Shown: positions 33,932 through 42,899 of the stretch, piece after piece
Layout of the letters: each line of letters opens with the position of its first letter
How positions within the stretch are numbered: position 1 is the first letter of the stretch
Source: Nitrospira sp.
GTDB lineage: Bacteria; Nitrospirota; Nitrospiria; Nitrospirales; Nitrospiraceae
Length of the DNA: 64,000 bases
Assembly (NCBI GenBank): GCA_035968315.1
Contig: JAVYIN010000002.1
Coordinates: forward strand, 248,001 to 312,000
Reading direction: 5' to 3'
Notes under the pieces: model-generated
What the model was told of the DNA's origin: nothing
The model's input: only the letters and a program-made list of their open reading frames with translations
Databases searched by the model: none
Made by a program: the position numbers and the translations under genes

Positions 33932-34489
33932 TTACTTTCCAGCTTCCGGGGCTGCAGGAGCCGCCGCCGCATCTGCCGCCGGGGCTGCCGCCGCAGGCGC
34001 CGCCGCCACACTGGCCGCATCGACCCACGACTTCTTGCCCTCATCCCAGCCCTTGCCGGCCAAGCCGAAGCTGCGCTCAAACAACACGAGCTTCCAACGG
34101 TCTTCGTCGGACAACTTGCTCTTCCAGGCCTTCATCTTGGTGTTGGGCACGCCCTCGGAAATACGCCAGAACCAGACAGAGTCCGAATACAATTTCATAC
34201 GGTCAGTGACACGGAAATCACGGGCACCTGCCTTGACAGGCTTGCCGTCCTTGCCGTGGCAGCTGGCGCAGTTGACGTCCGGATTGGTCTCGCCGATAAA
34301 CAGCTTCCGGCCTTCCTCAAGCTTCGCCGCATCCGTCCACCAGCCGGCAGGCATATGCTTGTCCGCATATTCCGCGGGCGCAGGAGGAGGAGGAACGACC
34401 GGTCCTTCGCCACCGCCCTCACCGCCGCCGCAACCGGCAATCGCCAATCCCATTCCCAACGCCAACATCAAATGCCATGAAGCTTTCAT
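33932..34489 (-). CDS. Monohaem cytochrome c lipoprotein, first gene of the respiratory operon
   Basis: 185 residues. Lipobox IAGC20, then a Gly/Glu and Pro linker, haem site C74-ASC-H78, and an Ala/Pro-rich tail. A strong GGAAGGAAAGGAG ribosome site precedes the ATG. It opens the 11-gene unit; the promoter must lie in 34490-34703, where no clear -35/-10 pair is visible. As a lipid-anchored cytochrome it could link the Rieske/cytochrome b complex to soluble carriers. Confidence 0.9.
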   Translation of the reverse strand: MKASWHLMLALGMGLAIAGCGGGEGGGEGPVVPPPPAPAEYADKHMPAGWWTDAAKLEEGRKLFIGETNPDVNCASCHGKDGKPVKAGARDFRVTDRMKLYSDSVWFWRISEGVPNTKMKAWKSKLSDEDRWKLVLFERSFGLAGKGWDEGKKSWVDAASVAAAPAAAAPAADAAAAPAAPEAGK

Positions 34490-34703
34490 ATCAATTCACC
34501 ACTCCTTTCCTTCCGCCCATCGTTCTTTTCAATGTCGCGTATGCGCAGTAAAAAGACAGAAAAAAAGACGCTCCCGCAGAGGATTACCGTCCCCTCGACA
34601 AAAGCGCCACCATGCATTCGCCACAATACATCACAGCTTTGCCACACCCCTGCTAACGCGCATCGAACCGGCCACACTGCCCACCCGCAACCGGATCGCC
34701 TGG

Positions 34704-35249
34704 CTATTTCCTTCTCTTTCCCTGCCCCTTCTCCAGCCTAGCCCCTCGTTTTCGCCGGGACTTGATCACTTTCATCCCGACAAAGAGACCGACGATTCCA
34801 GCCACCACGCCCAACCCCACCAACAACCCTACCGGAGGAGCCGATCGATCATGCACACATCCAGACCCAAAATTGACCTGAACTTTTCGTTCGCTCTCAA
34901 GATCCTTCGGATCAAACTGAATCTTGAGATTCTGCTGCTCTCCCTTGGCCTCTACGAGAAGCGGATCACCAAGATTGTCATTATGCAGGTGAAACGCCGC
35001 CCGATAGTACCCATCCTCACCCGTCGTAACAGTCTGCCCGTACGATATTCTCGTGTCCTTAACCAGGACCTCGACGTTTGCGCTTGGCTTCCCGTCGGCC
35101 CCGCACACAAAGCCTTCGACCGTAAACCGGTGGTCCGCTTCATGCGTCGCATAGAGAATGGCAGGCTGAACCAGGAAGGCACCGATACCGACTATTGCGG
35201 CAGCAACACTCCACCGAGAGCCGGATTGCCTGATCTGTTTCCACTCCAC
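34704..35249 (-). CDS. Exported protein with carboxypeptidase-regulatory-like beta-sandwich and C-terminal anchor
   Basis: 181 residues. An N-terminal signal (about 13-33) is followed by a beta-sandwich: FTVEGFVCGADGKPSANVEVLVKD, then GEDGYYRAAFHLHN, typical of carboxypeptidase regulatory-like domains. A C-terminal helix (about 141-160) ends in a basic Lys/Arg tail, so the domain faces the periplasm. It is on the same strand and 214 bp upstream of the respiratory operon, but has its own promoter. A role in complex assembly or copper handling is possible, yet no metal-binding motif is evident. Confidence 0.75.
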   Translation of the reverse strand: MEWKQIRQSGSRWSVAAAIVGIGAFLVQPAILYATHEADHRFTVEGFVCGADGKPSANVEVLVKDTRISYGQTVTTGEDGYYRAAFHLHNDNLGDPLLVEAKGEQQNLKIQFDPKDLESERKVQVNFGSGCVHDRSAPPVGLLVGLGVVAGIVGLFVGMKVIKSRRKRGARLEKGQGKRRK

Positions 35250-35342
35250 TCGTCTGCGCCAATCCCCTCATTGCATCGCACACATCAGCTTGTCCTGTCA
35301 TACATTGCGGACACAGGCCCTCAGCTGATTTTAAGGCCGACT

Positions 35343-35371
35343 CTTCTACCATAGCCCCTATGCCTTGTCAA
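35343..35371 (-). promoter_or_regulatory. Promoter upstream of the 181-residue exported protein
   Basis: TTGACA (35366-35371), 17-bp spacer, TAGAAG (35343-35348). Transcription would start near 35336, about 87 bases before the ATG. Confidence 0.5.
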
Positions 35372-35516
35372 TTACAGGACGAAGAGAATAATGCGTCTGG
35401 ATATAGGAATTCCGTCTGCGGGAGCCCCATCGGCGCCACAGAGAATGGCAAGAGGGGAAAGAGAGTCACGAGAATGCGATGCACAGGAGAAAAGAGGAGC
35501 AGGAACGAGGAGGGAG

Positions 35517-35912
35517 CTACAGATACCCGCGCGCTTTGGCGTCGGCGGCCACTCGATCCGCTTCCGCCTTGCGCTCCGACTCTTTTTTGGCCACCCACGT
35601 TTCCCAGGATTTCCCCGACGCCGTATCCTCGCCGGAGAACGCCACCATTTCAACGTCCTCATAGCGAATGCGCCGAGTCCCGGCGCCGTCGGCTGGAAAG
35701 AGGTCGAAGGTAGAATCCGCCCCTTTCACCTCGCGATTGTAGAGATACCCGCACACCTGCTCGCCGGACTTGAGCGCAACCGTGATATCGCCGCGATAAT
35801 CAAACGCCAACTCGATCGCATCACCCGTTTCTTTGAATGAGCGCGGATTGAACCGGCGCCCCTGCAGAGGGCCCGATCCAATGGGTTCGCCATGAGTCTT
35901 GGTATCTGTCAT
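35517..35912 (-). CDS. Hypothetical protein downstream of hpnH
   Basis: 131 residues, soluble, mixed beta then a charged helical C-terminus. It starts with a low-complexity segment and has GDAIELAFDYRGDITVALKSGEQVCGYLYNRE, a strand pattern similar to small Sm-like or ligand-binding barrels. No family is recognised. It is 20 bp downstream of hpnH on the same strand, suggesting a hopanoid-related or regulatory role that cannot be proved from sequence. Confidence 0.72.
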   Translation of the reverse strand: MTDTKTHGEPIGSGPLQGRRFNPRSFKETGDAIELAFDYRGDITVALKSGEQVCGYLYNREVKGADSTFDLFPADGAGTRRIRYEDVEMVAFSGEDTASGKSWETWVAKKESERKAEADRVAADAKARGYL

Positions 35913-35932
35913 GATCCGTATCCTCGAAGCAC

Positions 35933-36949
35933 CTACCGGCTCGTCGGCAGGAGCGTCAACTTCACCGTTCGGCTGAATCCGGACATCGTCCCAAAGGTAT
36001 CCTCCACGGCGGAGGCCTCATACCCGCAATGCACCATGCAGTCCGCGCACTTCTCATTGCGGCCCGTGCCGTAGTTGTCCCACTCGGTCAGCTCCATAAG
36101 CTCGCGAAACGTGTTGGTGTAGCCCTCCTGCAGCAAGTAGCAGGGCTTTTGCCAGCCAAACACGTTATAAGTCGGGTTGCCCCAGGGCGTGCACTGGTAA
36201 TCGCGATTCCCCATCAGAAAATCGAGGAACAGGGGCGATTGATTGAACTGCCAGCCGCGCTTGGGGCTGCCAAGAATCTTGGAGAACAGCTCTCGCGTGC
36301 GTTCACGCTTCAAGAAGTGCTGCTGATCCGGCGCCTTCTGATAGCTGTACCCGGGAGAGATCATCATCCCTTCGACCCCCAGCGCCATCATCTCGTCGAA
36401 AAATTTCCGCACCCGCTCGGGGTTGGCATCATCGAACAATGTCGTATTCGTCGTCACGCGATGCCCGCGCTTCAAGGCCGCCTTGATCGCCTTGACCGCC
36501 ACCTCATACACCCCGTCGCGGCAGACGGCCAGATCATGCTCATCGCGCAACCCGTCCATATGGACGCTGAACGTCAAAAACTCGGAGGGGGTGTACTCAT
36601 CAAGCTTGCGCTCCATCAGAATGGCATTCGTGCAGAGATAGACATAGCGCTTCTGTGCAACCAGCCCCTCAACGATCTTGGCCATCTGCGGATGGATCAG
36701 CGGTTCACCGCCGGGGATGCTGACAATCGGCGCGCCGCATTCCTCCGCCGCCGCCCAGCACTGCTCAGGCGTCAAATGCTTATCGAGGATATGATCGGGG
36801 TATTGAATCTTCCCGCAACCGGCGCAGGCCAAGTTGCAGCGAAACAGCGGCTCCAGCATCAGAACCAGCGGATAACGCTTCACCCCTTTGAACTTCTGAG
36901 TGAGCACATACTTCGAGACTGTATACATCTGGGAAAGCGGTACGGCCAT
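35933..36949 (-). CDS. hpnH: HpnH, radical SAM adenosylhopane synthase
   Basis: 338 residues. The radical SAM triad C-x3-C-x2-C appears as RCNLACAGC near residue 40, with the GGEPL motif (SIPGGEPLIHP) and the C-terminal SPASM-like cysteines CADCMVHC. HpnH adds the adenosyl group of SAM to diploptene, the first step of extended hopanoid (bacteriohopanepolyol) side chains. The ribosome site GAAGGAGAGGGG precedes ATG 36949, and a TTGACG/TAGACT promoter lies upstream. It is separate from the shc operon but in the same neighbourhood. Confidence 0.95.
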   Translation of the reverse strand: MAVPLSQMYTVSKYVLTQKFKGVKRYPLVLMLEPLFRCNLACAGCGKIQYPDHILDKHLTPEQCWAAAEECGAPIVSIPGGEPLIHPQMAKIVEGLVAQKRYVYLCTNAILMERKLDEYTPSEFLTFSVHMDGLRDEHDLAVCRDGVYEVAVKAIKAALKRGHRVTTNTTLFDDANPERVRKFFDEMMALGVEGMMISPGYSYQKAPDQQHFLKRERTRELFSKILGSPKRGWQFNQSPLFLDFLMGNRDYQCTPWGNPTYNVFGWQKPCYLLQEGYTNTFRELMELTEWDNYGTGRNEKCADCMVHCGYEASAVEDTFGTMSGFSRTVKLTLLPTSR

Positions 36950-37029
36950 TCCCCTCTCCTTCCGATGAGATTGTATCGTGAGCGGCTATGTGGAGTAGCC
37001 GGAGTTGGAAGCATCTAACAATTCGGCAA

Positions 37030-37058
37030 AGTCTAACATCTGGCTTGAACCCCGTCAA
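37030..37058 (-). promoter_or_regulatory. Promoter of hpnH
   Basis: TTGACG (37053-37058), 17-bp spacer, TAGACT (37030-37035); start near 37023, leaving a 5' leader of about 75 bases. Confidence 0.65.
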
Positions 37059-37139
37059 TTTTCCATTACTGAGAAGAACGGCGCTCAAACGATGCGCCGC
37101 GTTCGACACGCATCGCCACGGGGGCAAGAGGGATCTGAT

Positions 37140-37214
37140 TGGAGGCGCCGAGCGGGTTCGAACCGCTGCATCGCAGTTTTGCAGACTGCTCCCTTACCAC
37201 TTGGGTACGGCGCC
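37140..37214 (-). tRNA. tRNA-Cys (GCA anticodon)
   Basis: Cloverleaf on the minus strand: acceptor GGCGCCG/CGGCGCC, anticodon stem GCAGT/ACTGC with loop CTGCAAA (anticodon GCA), T-arm AGCGG-TTCGAAC-CCGCT. The discriminator is U73, as expected for Cys, and CCA is encoded (37140-37142). Confidence 0.96.
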
Positions 37215-37227
37215 TCACGAAGGGGGC

Positions 37228-37233
37228 ATTATA
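37228..37233 (-). promoter_or_regulatory. -10 element of tRNA-Cys
   Basis: Consensus TATAAT, 13 bases before the tRNA 5' end. No clear -35 at the expected place, so either an activator or read-through from ispG may help. Confidence 0.45.
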
Positions 37234-37274
37234 GTCTGGCCAATGGGCGGGAGGCTAGTGGCGAGAAGAAAAAC

Positions 37275-38462
37275 TTACCGTTTATTTGAGAGGACGGGAA
37301 TTTCTCTGCCGAGCGTGGACGGCTGACCGGACTCAGGCACGAGCGGCTCCCAGCCTTCTTCATGTGCTTGGGCGATGGCCTCTCCGTTGCCTTCCGCTTC
37401 TTTTTCCTTGGCCAGCTGCTCGACTTCCTGAATCAACGTCTCCATCAATTCTTCCATCGGCACTTTCCTGACCAGCTTTCCTTTTTTGAAGAGAATGCCC
37501 TTCCCTTCGCCGCCGGCGATGCCGATATCCGCTTCTTTCCCTTCGCCGATCCCGTTCACGACACAGCCCAACACGGACACGTTGAGCGGCGTCTTGATAT
37601 GGCCCAGCTTCTTTTCCAGCTCGTTCGCCATGCGGACCACGTCGATTTCCACCCGTCCACAGGTCGGACAGGCGATGACATTGATGCCCCGATGGCGCAG
37701 CTCCAGCGATTTCAGAATCTCGAATCCGACCTTGACCTCTTCCACCGGATCCGCCGCGAGCGAGACCCGCAATGTGTCGCCGATGCCCTGCGAGAGCAGA
37801 TAGCCGAGTCCGATGGACGACTTGACGGCACCGGTCATTGCGGTGCCGGCTTCGGTAATCCCGATATGCAACGGATAATCGGATTGATGGGCAAAGAGCC
37901 AGTAGGCATCGATCGCATGGTGCACATCGGACGCCTTGAGCGACACCTTCATATTGGTGAAGCCGACATCTTCCAGTGAATGGACGGCGTTCAGCGCCGA
38001 TTCCGCAAGGGCCTCGGGCGACGGCCAGCCGTACTTGTCGAGCAAATGGCGTTCTAACGAGCCGCCGTTCACGCCCACACGCAAAGGAATTCCCCGCTCA
38101 TTGACCGCCTTGATGACTTCTTCGACCTTCCACCAGGCGCCAATGTTTCCGGGATTGATGCGCACGCAATCCACGATTTCCGCCGACTGAAGCGCGAGCC
38201 GGTGGTCGAAGTGGATATCGGCAATCAACGGCACCGTCATCGCCGCCTTGATCTTCGGCAAGGCCTTCGCGGCATCTTCGTCCGGCACGGCGACACGAAT
38301 AATTTCACACCCGGCGGTTTCCAGCTGGCGGATCTGCTCGATCGTGGCCGCCACGTCGCGCGTGTCGGTCGAACACATCGATTGCACGGACACCGGCGCA
38401 TCACCGCCGACTTTGACCGTGCCCACGGTAATCTGCCGGGTTTTTCTCCTGCTGATATGCAT
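37275..38462 (-). CDS. ispG: IspG, 4-hydroxy-3-methylbut-2-enyl diphosphate synthase
   Basis: 395 residues. The TIM-barrel part carries typical segments (QSMCSTDTRDVAATIEQIRQLETAGCEIIRVAVP, LIADIHFDHRLAL, RINPGNIG). The 4Fe-4S cysteines lie in IACPTCGRVEID and SVLGCVVNGIGEG. It converts MEcPP to HMBPP in the MEP route. dxs is 41 bp upstream on the same strand, so the two are co-transcribed. The C-terminal 40 residues are Glu-rich and family-atypical. Confidence 0.96.
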   Translation of the reverse strand: MHISRRKTRQITVGTVKVGGDAPVSVQSMCSTDTRDVAATIEQIRQLETAGCEIIRVAVPDEDAAKALPKIKAAMTVPLIADIHFDHRLALQSAEIVDCVRINPGNIGAWWKVEEVIKAVNERGIPLRVGVNGGSLERHLLDKYGWPSPEALAESALNAVHSLEDVGFTNMKVSLKASDVHHAIDAYWLFAHQSDYPLHIGITEAGTAMTGAVKSSIGLGYLLSQGIGDTLRVSLAADPVEEVKVGFEILKSLELRHRGINVIACPTCGRVEIDVVRMANELEKKLGHIKTPLNVSVLGCVVNGIGEGKEADIGIAGGEGKGILFKKGKLVRKVPMEELMETLIQEVEQLAKEKEAEGNGEAIAQAHEEGWEPLVPESGQPSTLGREIPVLSNKR

Positions 38463-38503
38463 GGCTCTATATAGGTCTCCCGTTGAACGGGTTAGGTGTT
38501 CTC

Positions 38504-40453
38504 TTAGCTGCCCTGTTCGTCGCCGTGCGGAAGATGATCCACCACAGACCCGACACTGAACCGGTCGCGCTTCACAGCCGGCGCCTTCCCGATGAGCTCC
38601 TTCACGCTTTGATAGATTCCCTCGGCGGTCAGGCCATACCGTTCGCGCAGCAAATCCTGCGGCCCCTGCTCAATGTACCAATCCGGCAATCCCAGCACCT
38701 TTGTCGTCACGTCGGTCACGCCGGCATCGGACAGGGACTCCAAGACGGCTGAGCCGAACCCGCCCATCTTGCAGCCCTCTTCCACAGTCACCACGTACCG
38801 GACCCGCTTGGCGACATCGGCAATCAACTCATGATCAAGCGGTTTCACAAAGCGGGCATTCACGACAGCCGTCGAGACACCTTCCTTCTCCAGCCGCTCG
38901 GCCGCCTGCATCGCTTGCCAGACGGACACCCCGATCGCGACGATCGCCACCTCCGACCCATCCTTCAGCAATTCGCCCTTCCCAACCGGAAGCGCCGTCG
39001 GCGCCGCATCCATCGGCACCCCAAGGGTAATGCCACGCGGATAGCGGAGCGACACCGGCCCCTCATGCTGCAAACAGGTCTTCATCATATGCTGCAATTC
39101 ATTTTCATCCTTCGGAGCCATCACGGTCATATTCGGCGCATGGCGCAGGAACGCGTAGTCGAATGCGCCGTGATGCGTGGTGCCATCCTCCGCCACCAGG
39201 CCGCCCCGATCGATGCAGAACACGACCGGCAAATTCTGGGTGGCGACATCATGCACGACCTGGTCGTAGGCTCGCTGCAGGAACGTCGAATACATGGCAA
39301 CGACAGGCTTCAATCCTTGCGTGGCAAGCCCGGCAGCGAAGGTCACCGCATGCTGCTCGGCAATCCCTACGTCATAAATGCGATCAGGAAATTCTTTCTC
39401 AAACGCCGTGAGGCCGGTCCCTTCACACATGGCGGCGGTGATCGCCACCACCCGCTTGTCTTCGCGGGCCAGCTTCGTCAGGGACTCCATCGCAATCTGC
39501 GTGTAGGACGGACGCACCGCCTTCTTCGCCGGCACGCCGGTTTCGCGCACAAAGGGCGGACAGGCATGGAACCACACCGGGTTCTTCATGGCCGGCTCAT
39601 AGCCCAGGCCTTTTTTCGTAATGACATGGAGGAGCACCGGCCCCTTCATCTTGAGCACGTTCTCCAGCGTGGGGAGCAGATGCTCGAAATTGTGGCCGTC
39701 GATAGGGCCGCTGTATTGGAAACCCAATTCTTCGAAGAGCAATCCCGGCAAAATCGCGCCCTTGGCAAGCTCCTCTGCGCGCCGCGCCAGCTTCTGCATG
39801 TCCGGTCCGATATGCGGAATCTTCCCGAGCAACTGGCCCGTTTCCTCACGCACCTTTCCGTAAAACTCGCCGGTGATAGTCCGGCTCAGATAGGCTGAAA
39901 TCGCCCCGACATTTTTGGAGATCGACATCTGATTGTCGTTCAGGATCACCAGAAAGTCTTTCCCGAGGCCGCCCGCATGGTGCAAACCTTCGAGCGTCAT
40001 CCCGGCGGTCATCGCGCCATCGCCGACGACACAGACCACTTTATGTTTCTGGCCCAACTGCTCACGGGCGGCCACCATGCCGAACGCCGCCGACACGCCG
40101 GTCCCGGCATGACCGGCATTGAACGTATCGTATTCGCTCTCTTCCCGCTTGGTGAAACCGCTGAGCCCGCCGTATTGCCGCAGGGTATGGAATTGCTCCC
40201 GGCGAGAGGTCAGGAGTTTGTGCGTATAGGCCTGATTGCTGGTATCCCAGACGATCTTGTCGGTCGGCGTTTTCAGGAGATAGTGCAGCGCCACCGTCAG
40301 CTCGACGACGCCCAGATTTGAAGCCAAATGCCCGCCGACGCTCGCGACAGTACTGATAATCTGCTCGCGAATCTCTTCACACAACGCCGGAAACTGGCTT
40401 GGCGATACCCGCTTGAGATCGGCAGGACTTTGGATGGTTTTTAAGATCGACAT
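38504..40453 (-). CDS. dxs: Dxs, 1-deoxy-D-xylulose-5-phosphate synthase
   Basis: 649 residues, the normal Dxs length. TPP-binding GDGAMTAGMTLEGLHHAGG and the pyrimidine-domain Glu in DVGIAEQHAV are visible. The C-terminal transketolase domain ends with TVEEGCKMGGFGSAV. It condenses pyruvate and glyceraldehyde-3-phosphate, the first step to isoprenoids. A GGGAG site lies before the ATG. It starts an operon with ispG and lies next to the hopanoid genes, the main isoprenoid consumer here. Confidence 0.96.
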   Translation of the reverse strand: MSILKTIQSPADLKRVSPSQFPALCEEIREQIISTVASVGGHLASNLGVVELTVALHYLLKTPTDKIVWDTSNQAYTHKLLTSRREQFHTLRQYGGLSGFTKREESEYDTFNAGHAGTGVSAAFGMVAAREQLGQKHKVVCVVGDGAMTAGMTLEGLHHAGGLGKDFLVILNDNQMSISKNVGAISAYLSRTITGEFYGKVREETGQLLGKIPHIGPDMQKLARRAEELAKGAILPGLLFEELGFQYSGPIDGHNFEHLLPTLENVLKMKGPVLLHVITKKGLGYEPAMKNPVWFHACPPFVRETGVPAKKAVRPSYTQIAMESLTKLAREDKRVVAITAAMCEGTGLTAFEKEFPDRIYDVGIAEQHAVTFAAGLATQGLKPVVAMYSTFLQRAYDQVVHDVATQNLPVVFCIDRGGLVAEDGTTHHGAFDYAFLRHAPNMTVMAPKDENELQHMMKTCLQHEGPVSLRYPRGITLGVPMDAAPTALPVGKGELLKDGSEVAIVAIGVSVWQAMQAAERLEKEGVSTAVVNARFVKPLDHELIADVAKRVRYVVTVEEGCKMGGFGSAVLESLSDAGVTDVTTKVLGLPDWYIEQGPQDLLRERYGLTAEGIYQSVKELIGKAPAVKRDRFSVGSVVDHLPHGDEQGS

Positions 40454-40642
40454 AGGAGTGTCTCCCTATATTGTCACTTCACAAACTCAATGATTTCAAT
40501 GGAACTCTGCCTAGAGAGGGATGGTCCTTCGATTGCGTAGATTGACCACCATACTTTTTTAAGTCTCACACACACATCTTTTGATGTCAAGCACTTCGGC
40601 TCCACGCTCTCACTTCAAGGCCTCGCCGCCGCCCAGCAGGCC

Positions 40643-41653
40643 CTACGATCCAAACTGATAGGTCACCAGAGTCGACAACGTAAAGTCAGCCGCACTGCCG
40701 ACAATAAAATCCAGGTTCTCCACTCCATACACCTGCCACAAGAGATGGGGCTTGAGCCGATAGCTAAACCCCAACACGGCCTCGGTCACGCCTTTATCAA
40801 GCACACTGGTTCCCGTGCCATGCAACGGCGACGAGAAATAGTCGAAATGCGCGGTCAGCGAGAAGTCCTTGGACCAGAGATACTCAACGGCCACCAGGGC
40901 TGACACCACCGGCTGCAACGAATACCCCGCGATCCTCCCTGTCGGCAGCACGCCATTCACATTGCCATACACCATCCAGTCGCGCGCCACACGCTTCTCC
41001 ATCGCCAGCCCCACACCGTAATCAGGACTTCCGCTCCCCAAGAAATGGGGCTCATCACCGGTGGGAATCTTGATCGCCGTCCGCAAGGAGACCGCAGGAA
41101 CCGACTCGGTTTCGGTCAGCAGTTGATACTTTCCCATCACCGACGCATCGCCCAAGCCCACGACGCCCTCTTTCCCGCTCATCACCGTTCGGCCGCCGGA
41201 CCTCACGCTAAACTGGTATCCCGCATCCTTCAGCGCGCGCCGATCCGGCGCGAGACCGGTCGTCCCCCGCTCGACGGCTTGAATCATGCCATCCATAATG
41301 CCCCGATAGCGAAACAACAGAGGAACTTCGGCTGCCAGCTCCAGGCGTTCCGTTACTCCATAACGAAGAAACACCCCCGACCGGAGGCTTTCAAACTTCA
41401 TCGCCACCGAGGTCTGCGGAGTCGTATCGGAAAAGACGTTGGCGGTATTGGCCAGTTCGATCCGAAGATCCAGCTCGCCAGCCTTGAGCACCGAGGCCCG
41501 ATCACCAGGCAGCCCGAGCACCAATTGATGGATGGGTTGGAAATTGCGGACAGGGAATGGACCAAACCCCTCAGCGGCGGCTCTCTGTGATACCATCCCA
41601 CTGCAGAGTACAAGACCCAGAACAACCGCCCAACGGCATCCACGCCCTACCAT
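40643..41653 (-). CDS. DUF3187-like outer-membrane beta-barrel protein
   Basis: 336 residues from ATG 41653, with GAGGTGG six bases upstream; ATG 41671 is an alternative. A signal peptide ends near AAAEGF. Alternating hydrophobic strands with aromatic girdles, for example LRSGVFLRYGVTERLELAAEVPLLFR and a C-terminal FTLSTLVTYQFGS ending on a small residue, indicate a beta-barrel. DUF3187 proteins are uncharacterised. It is the last gene of the hopanoid/Mla unit and 22 bp after the Omp85 gene, suggesting an outer-membrane role in lipid traffic. Confidence 0.78.
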   Translation of the reverse strand: MVGRGCRWAVVLGLVLCSGMVSQRAAAEGFGPFPVRNFQPIHQLVLGLPGDRASVLKAGELDLRIELANTANVFSDTTPQTSVAMKFESLRSGVFLRYGVTERLELAAEVPLLFRYRGIMDGMIQAVERGTTGLAPDRRALKDAGYQFSVRSGGRTVMSGKEGVVGLGDASVMGKYQLLTETESVPAVSLRTAIKIPTGDEPHFLGSGSPDYGVGLAMEKRVARDWMVYGNVNGVLPTGRIAGYSLQPVVSALVAVEYLWSKDFSLTAHFDYFSSPLHGTGTSVLDKGVTEAVLGFSYRLKPHLLWQVYGVENLDFIVGSAADFTLSTLVTYQFGS

Positions 41654-41675
41654 CAGGCACCACCTCGCCATCCCT

Positions 41676-42878
41676 TTAATAGGGGAAATCGAGCCCGGCG
41701 AAAATCGCGCCGCCTTCACGACTGAATCCATAATCAAGACGCCCCACCACATTCGGACGAACAATCCCCCGAATCCCGAGACCCGGCGTGACCCGATAAT
41801 CTTTAAAGCTGACGTCCTTAAAATCTCCGAACACTTGCCCGGTATCGACAAACGGGGCCACTTCGAAATCGGCCATCACGCCGGCCAGTCTCGTCCTGGC
41901 AAGATGAATTCGTTCCTCAACGCTGAAGGCCACCAGGTGCTTGTCGATAAAGCGATCGACGCCGAATCCACGCAAACTATTCTGGCCACCCAGCGAACTC
42001 TGCTCGAAAAACGGCACCTGGGTGCCGATCGTCGCCTGCAAGTCCGCCCGCACCACCAGGATGGCCCGCTTCGATTCGCTGGGGAACAGCTGCTTCACCT
42101 CCAGCTCGTAGCGTGAATAAACGGGATGATCGCCGTTCCGGATATTCTGATTCAACTCCGCATAAGCCGTCACCGCCATTCCGTCCGTCGGCGTGACCAG
42201 ATTGTTGCGCGTGTCATAATGAAAACTCGCCCGATGGCCGATAATGATGGACTCCCCTTTGACGCCATCGACCCCGCCGAACCGATCGACAGTAAAAGGC
42301 AGATCCGTCGCCCCACGCTGCAACTGCACATCGCGAAATCGCTGCGCCACTGCAATCTGGGTCACTTCGTTGGCGTAAATCCCAAACCGCCAATTGGCGC
42401 GGAACTCTCGCGCCGTATAGTTGCTTTCATTCCCTTCGAGAGAATCCTGCCCCATGCCGAAGAAGCGGGAAGTGGCATTCTTGAAAAACGACCCGCCGAA
42501 TTGGAGGAAATACCGCCCGTTACTGAACGCAGGATCCGTGTAGGAAAAGACCAGCTTGCGCTCGATCTTCTCCGTGAACGATCCGATGAAGCGCGTTTCG
42601 CGCCCTCCGGGCTCATACCGGAAGAGATTAAATACCCCCCGCGTCCCGACGATCGAATTCCGGATGACCATCGGCGCCATCAGATACTTCAGCTCGCCGT
42701 CCGGATCCGTCACCAGAATCGGCATGATCAGGCCTGCGTCGCTGCCGTCGTTGCGCGTGGTGGACACAGAAGGGACCGGAAAGACTTGTGTGTCCGCCCG
42801 GGCAGAAGCAAGGCTTACAACCCCGCTTCCGGCACAGAGACAGCCGATAACAATGAAGATACGACGCAGGGCCGACAT
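41676..42878 (-). CDS. Omp85/BamA-TamA-type outer-membrane barrel protein
   Basis: 400 residues with a signal peptide (about 8-28). The Omp85 barrel signature is GGQNSLRGFGVDRF, equivalent to the lid-lock GG..LRG(F/Y) motif. A late GLGIRGIVRPNVVGRLDYGF and an aromatic C-terminus (GLDFPY) complete the barrel. No POTRA domains are seen before the barrel, so it is not a classical BamA. Similar short Omp85 proteins occur with lipid-export or patatin systems. Encoded in the Mla/hopanoid unit, it might insert or translocate lipids. Confidence 0.85.
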   Translation of the reverse strand: MSALRRIFIVIGCLCAGSGVVSLASARADTQVFPVPSVSTTRNDGSDAGLIMPILVTDPDGELKYLMAPMVIRNSIVGTRGVFNLFRYEPGGRETRFIGSFTEKIERKLVFSYTDPAFSNGRYFLQFGGSFFKNATSRFFGMGQDSLEGNESNYTAREFRANWRFGIYANEVTQIAVAQRFRDVQLQRGATDLPFTVDRFGGVDGVKGESIIIGHRASFHYDTRNNLVTPTDGMAVTAYAELNQNIRNGDHPVYSRYELEVKQLFPSESKRAILVVRADLQATIGTQVPFFEQSSLGGQNSLRGFGVDRFIDKHLVAFSVEERIHLARTRLAGVMADFEVAPFVDTGQVFGDFKDVSFKDYRVTPGLGIRGIVRPNVVGRLDYGFSREGGAIFAGLDFPY

Positions 42879-42899
42879 GAACGTGGTGCCTGGATGGGC

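Noticed and set aside
32164-34209. A long plus-strand frame opposite the cytochrome bd-like gene
   Set aside because: Antisense shadow of a clear membrane-protein gene; composition is His/Arg/Gln-rich and not protein-like.
34486-34677. A 63-codon minus-strand frame between the first cytochrome and the exported beta-sandwich gene
   Set aside because: No ribosome site, no family; it overlaps the leader and ribosome site of the respiratory operon.
40571-40590. TTGACA with an ACATC-AAAA-GATGT inverted repeat upstream of dxs
   Set aside because: The -35 is perfect but no acceptable -10 lies 16-19 bp away, so it was not listed as a promoter.
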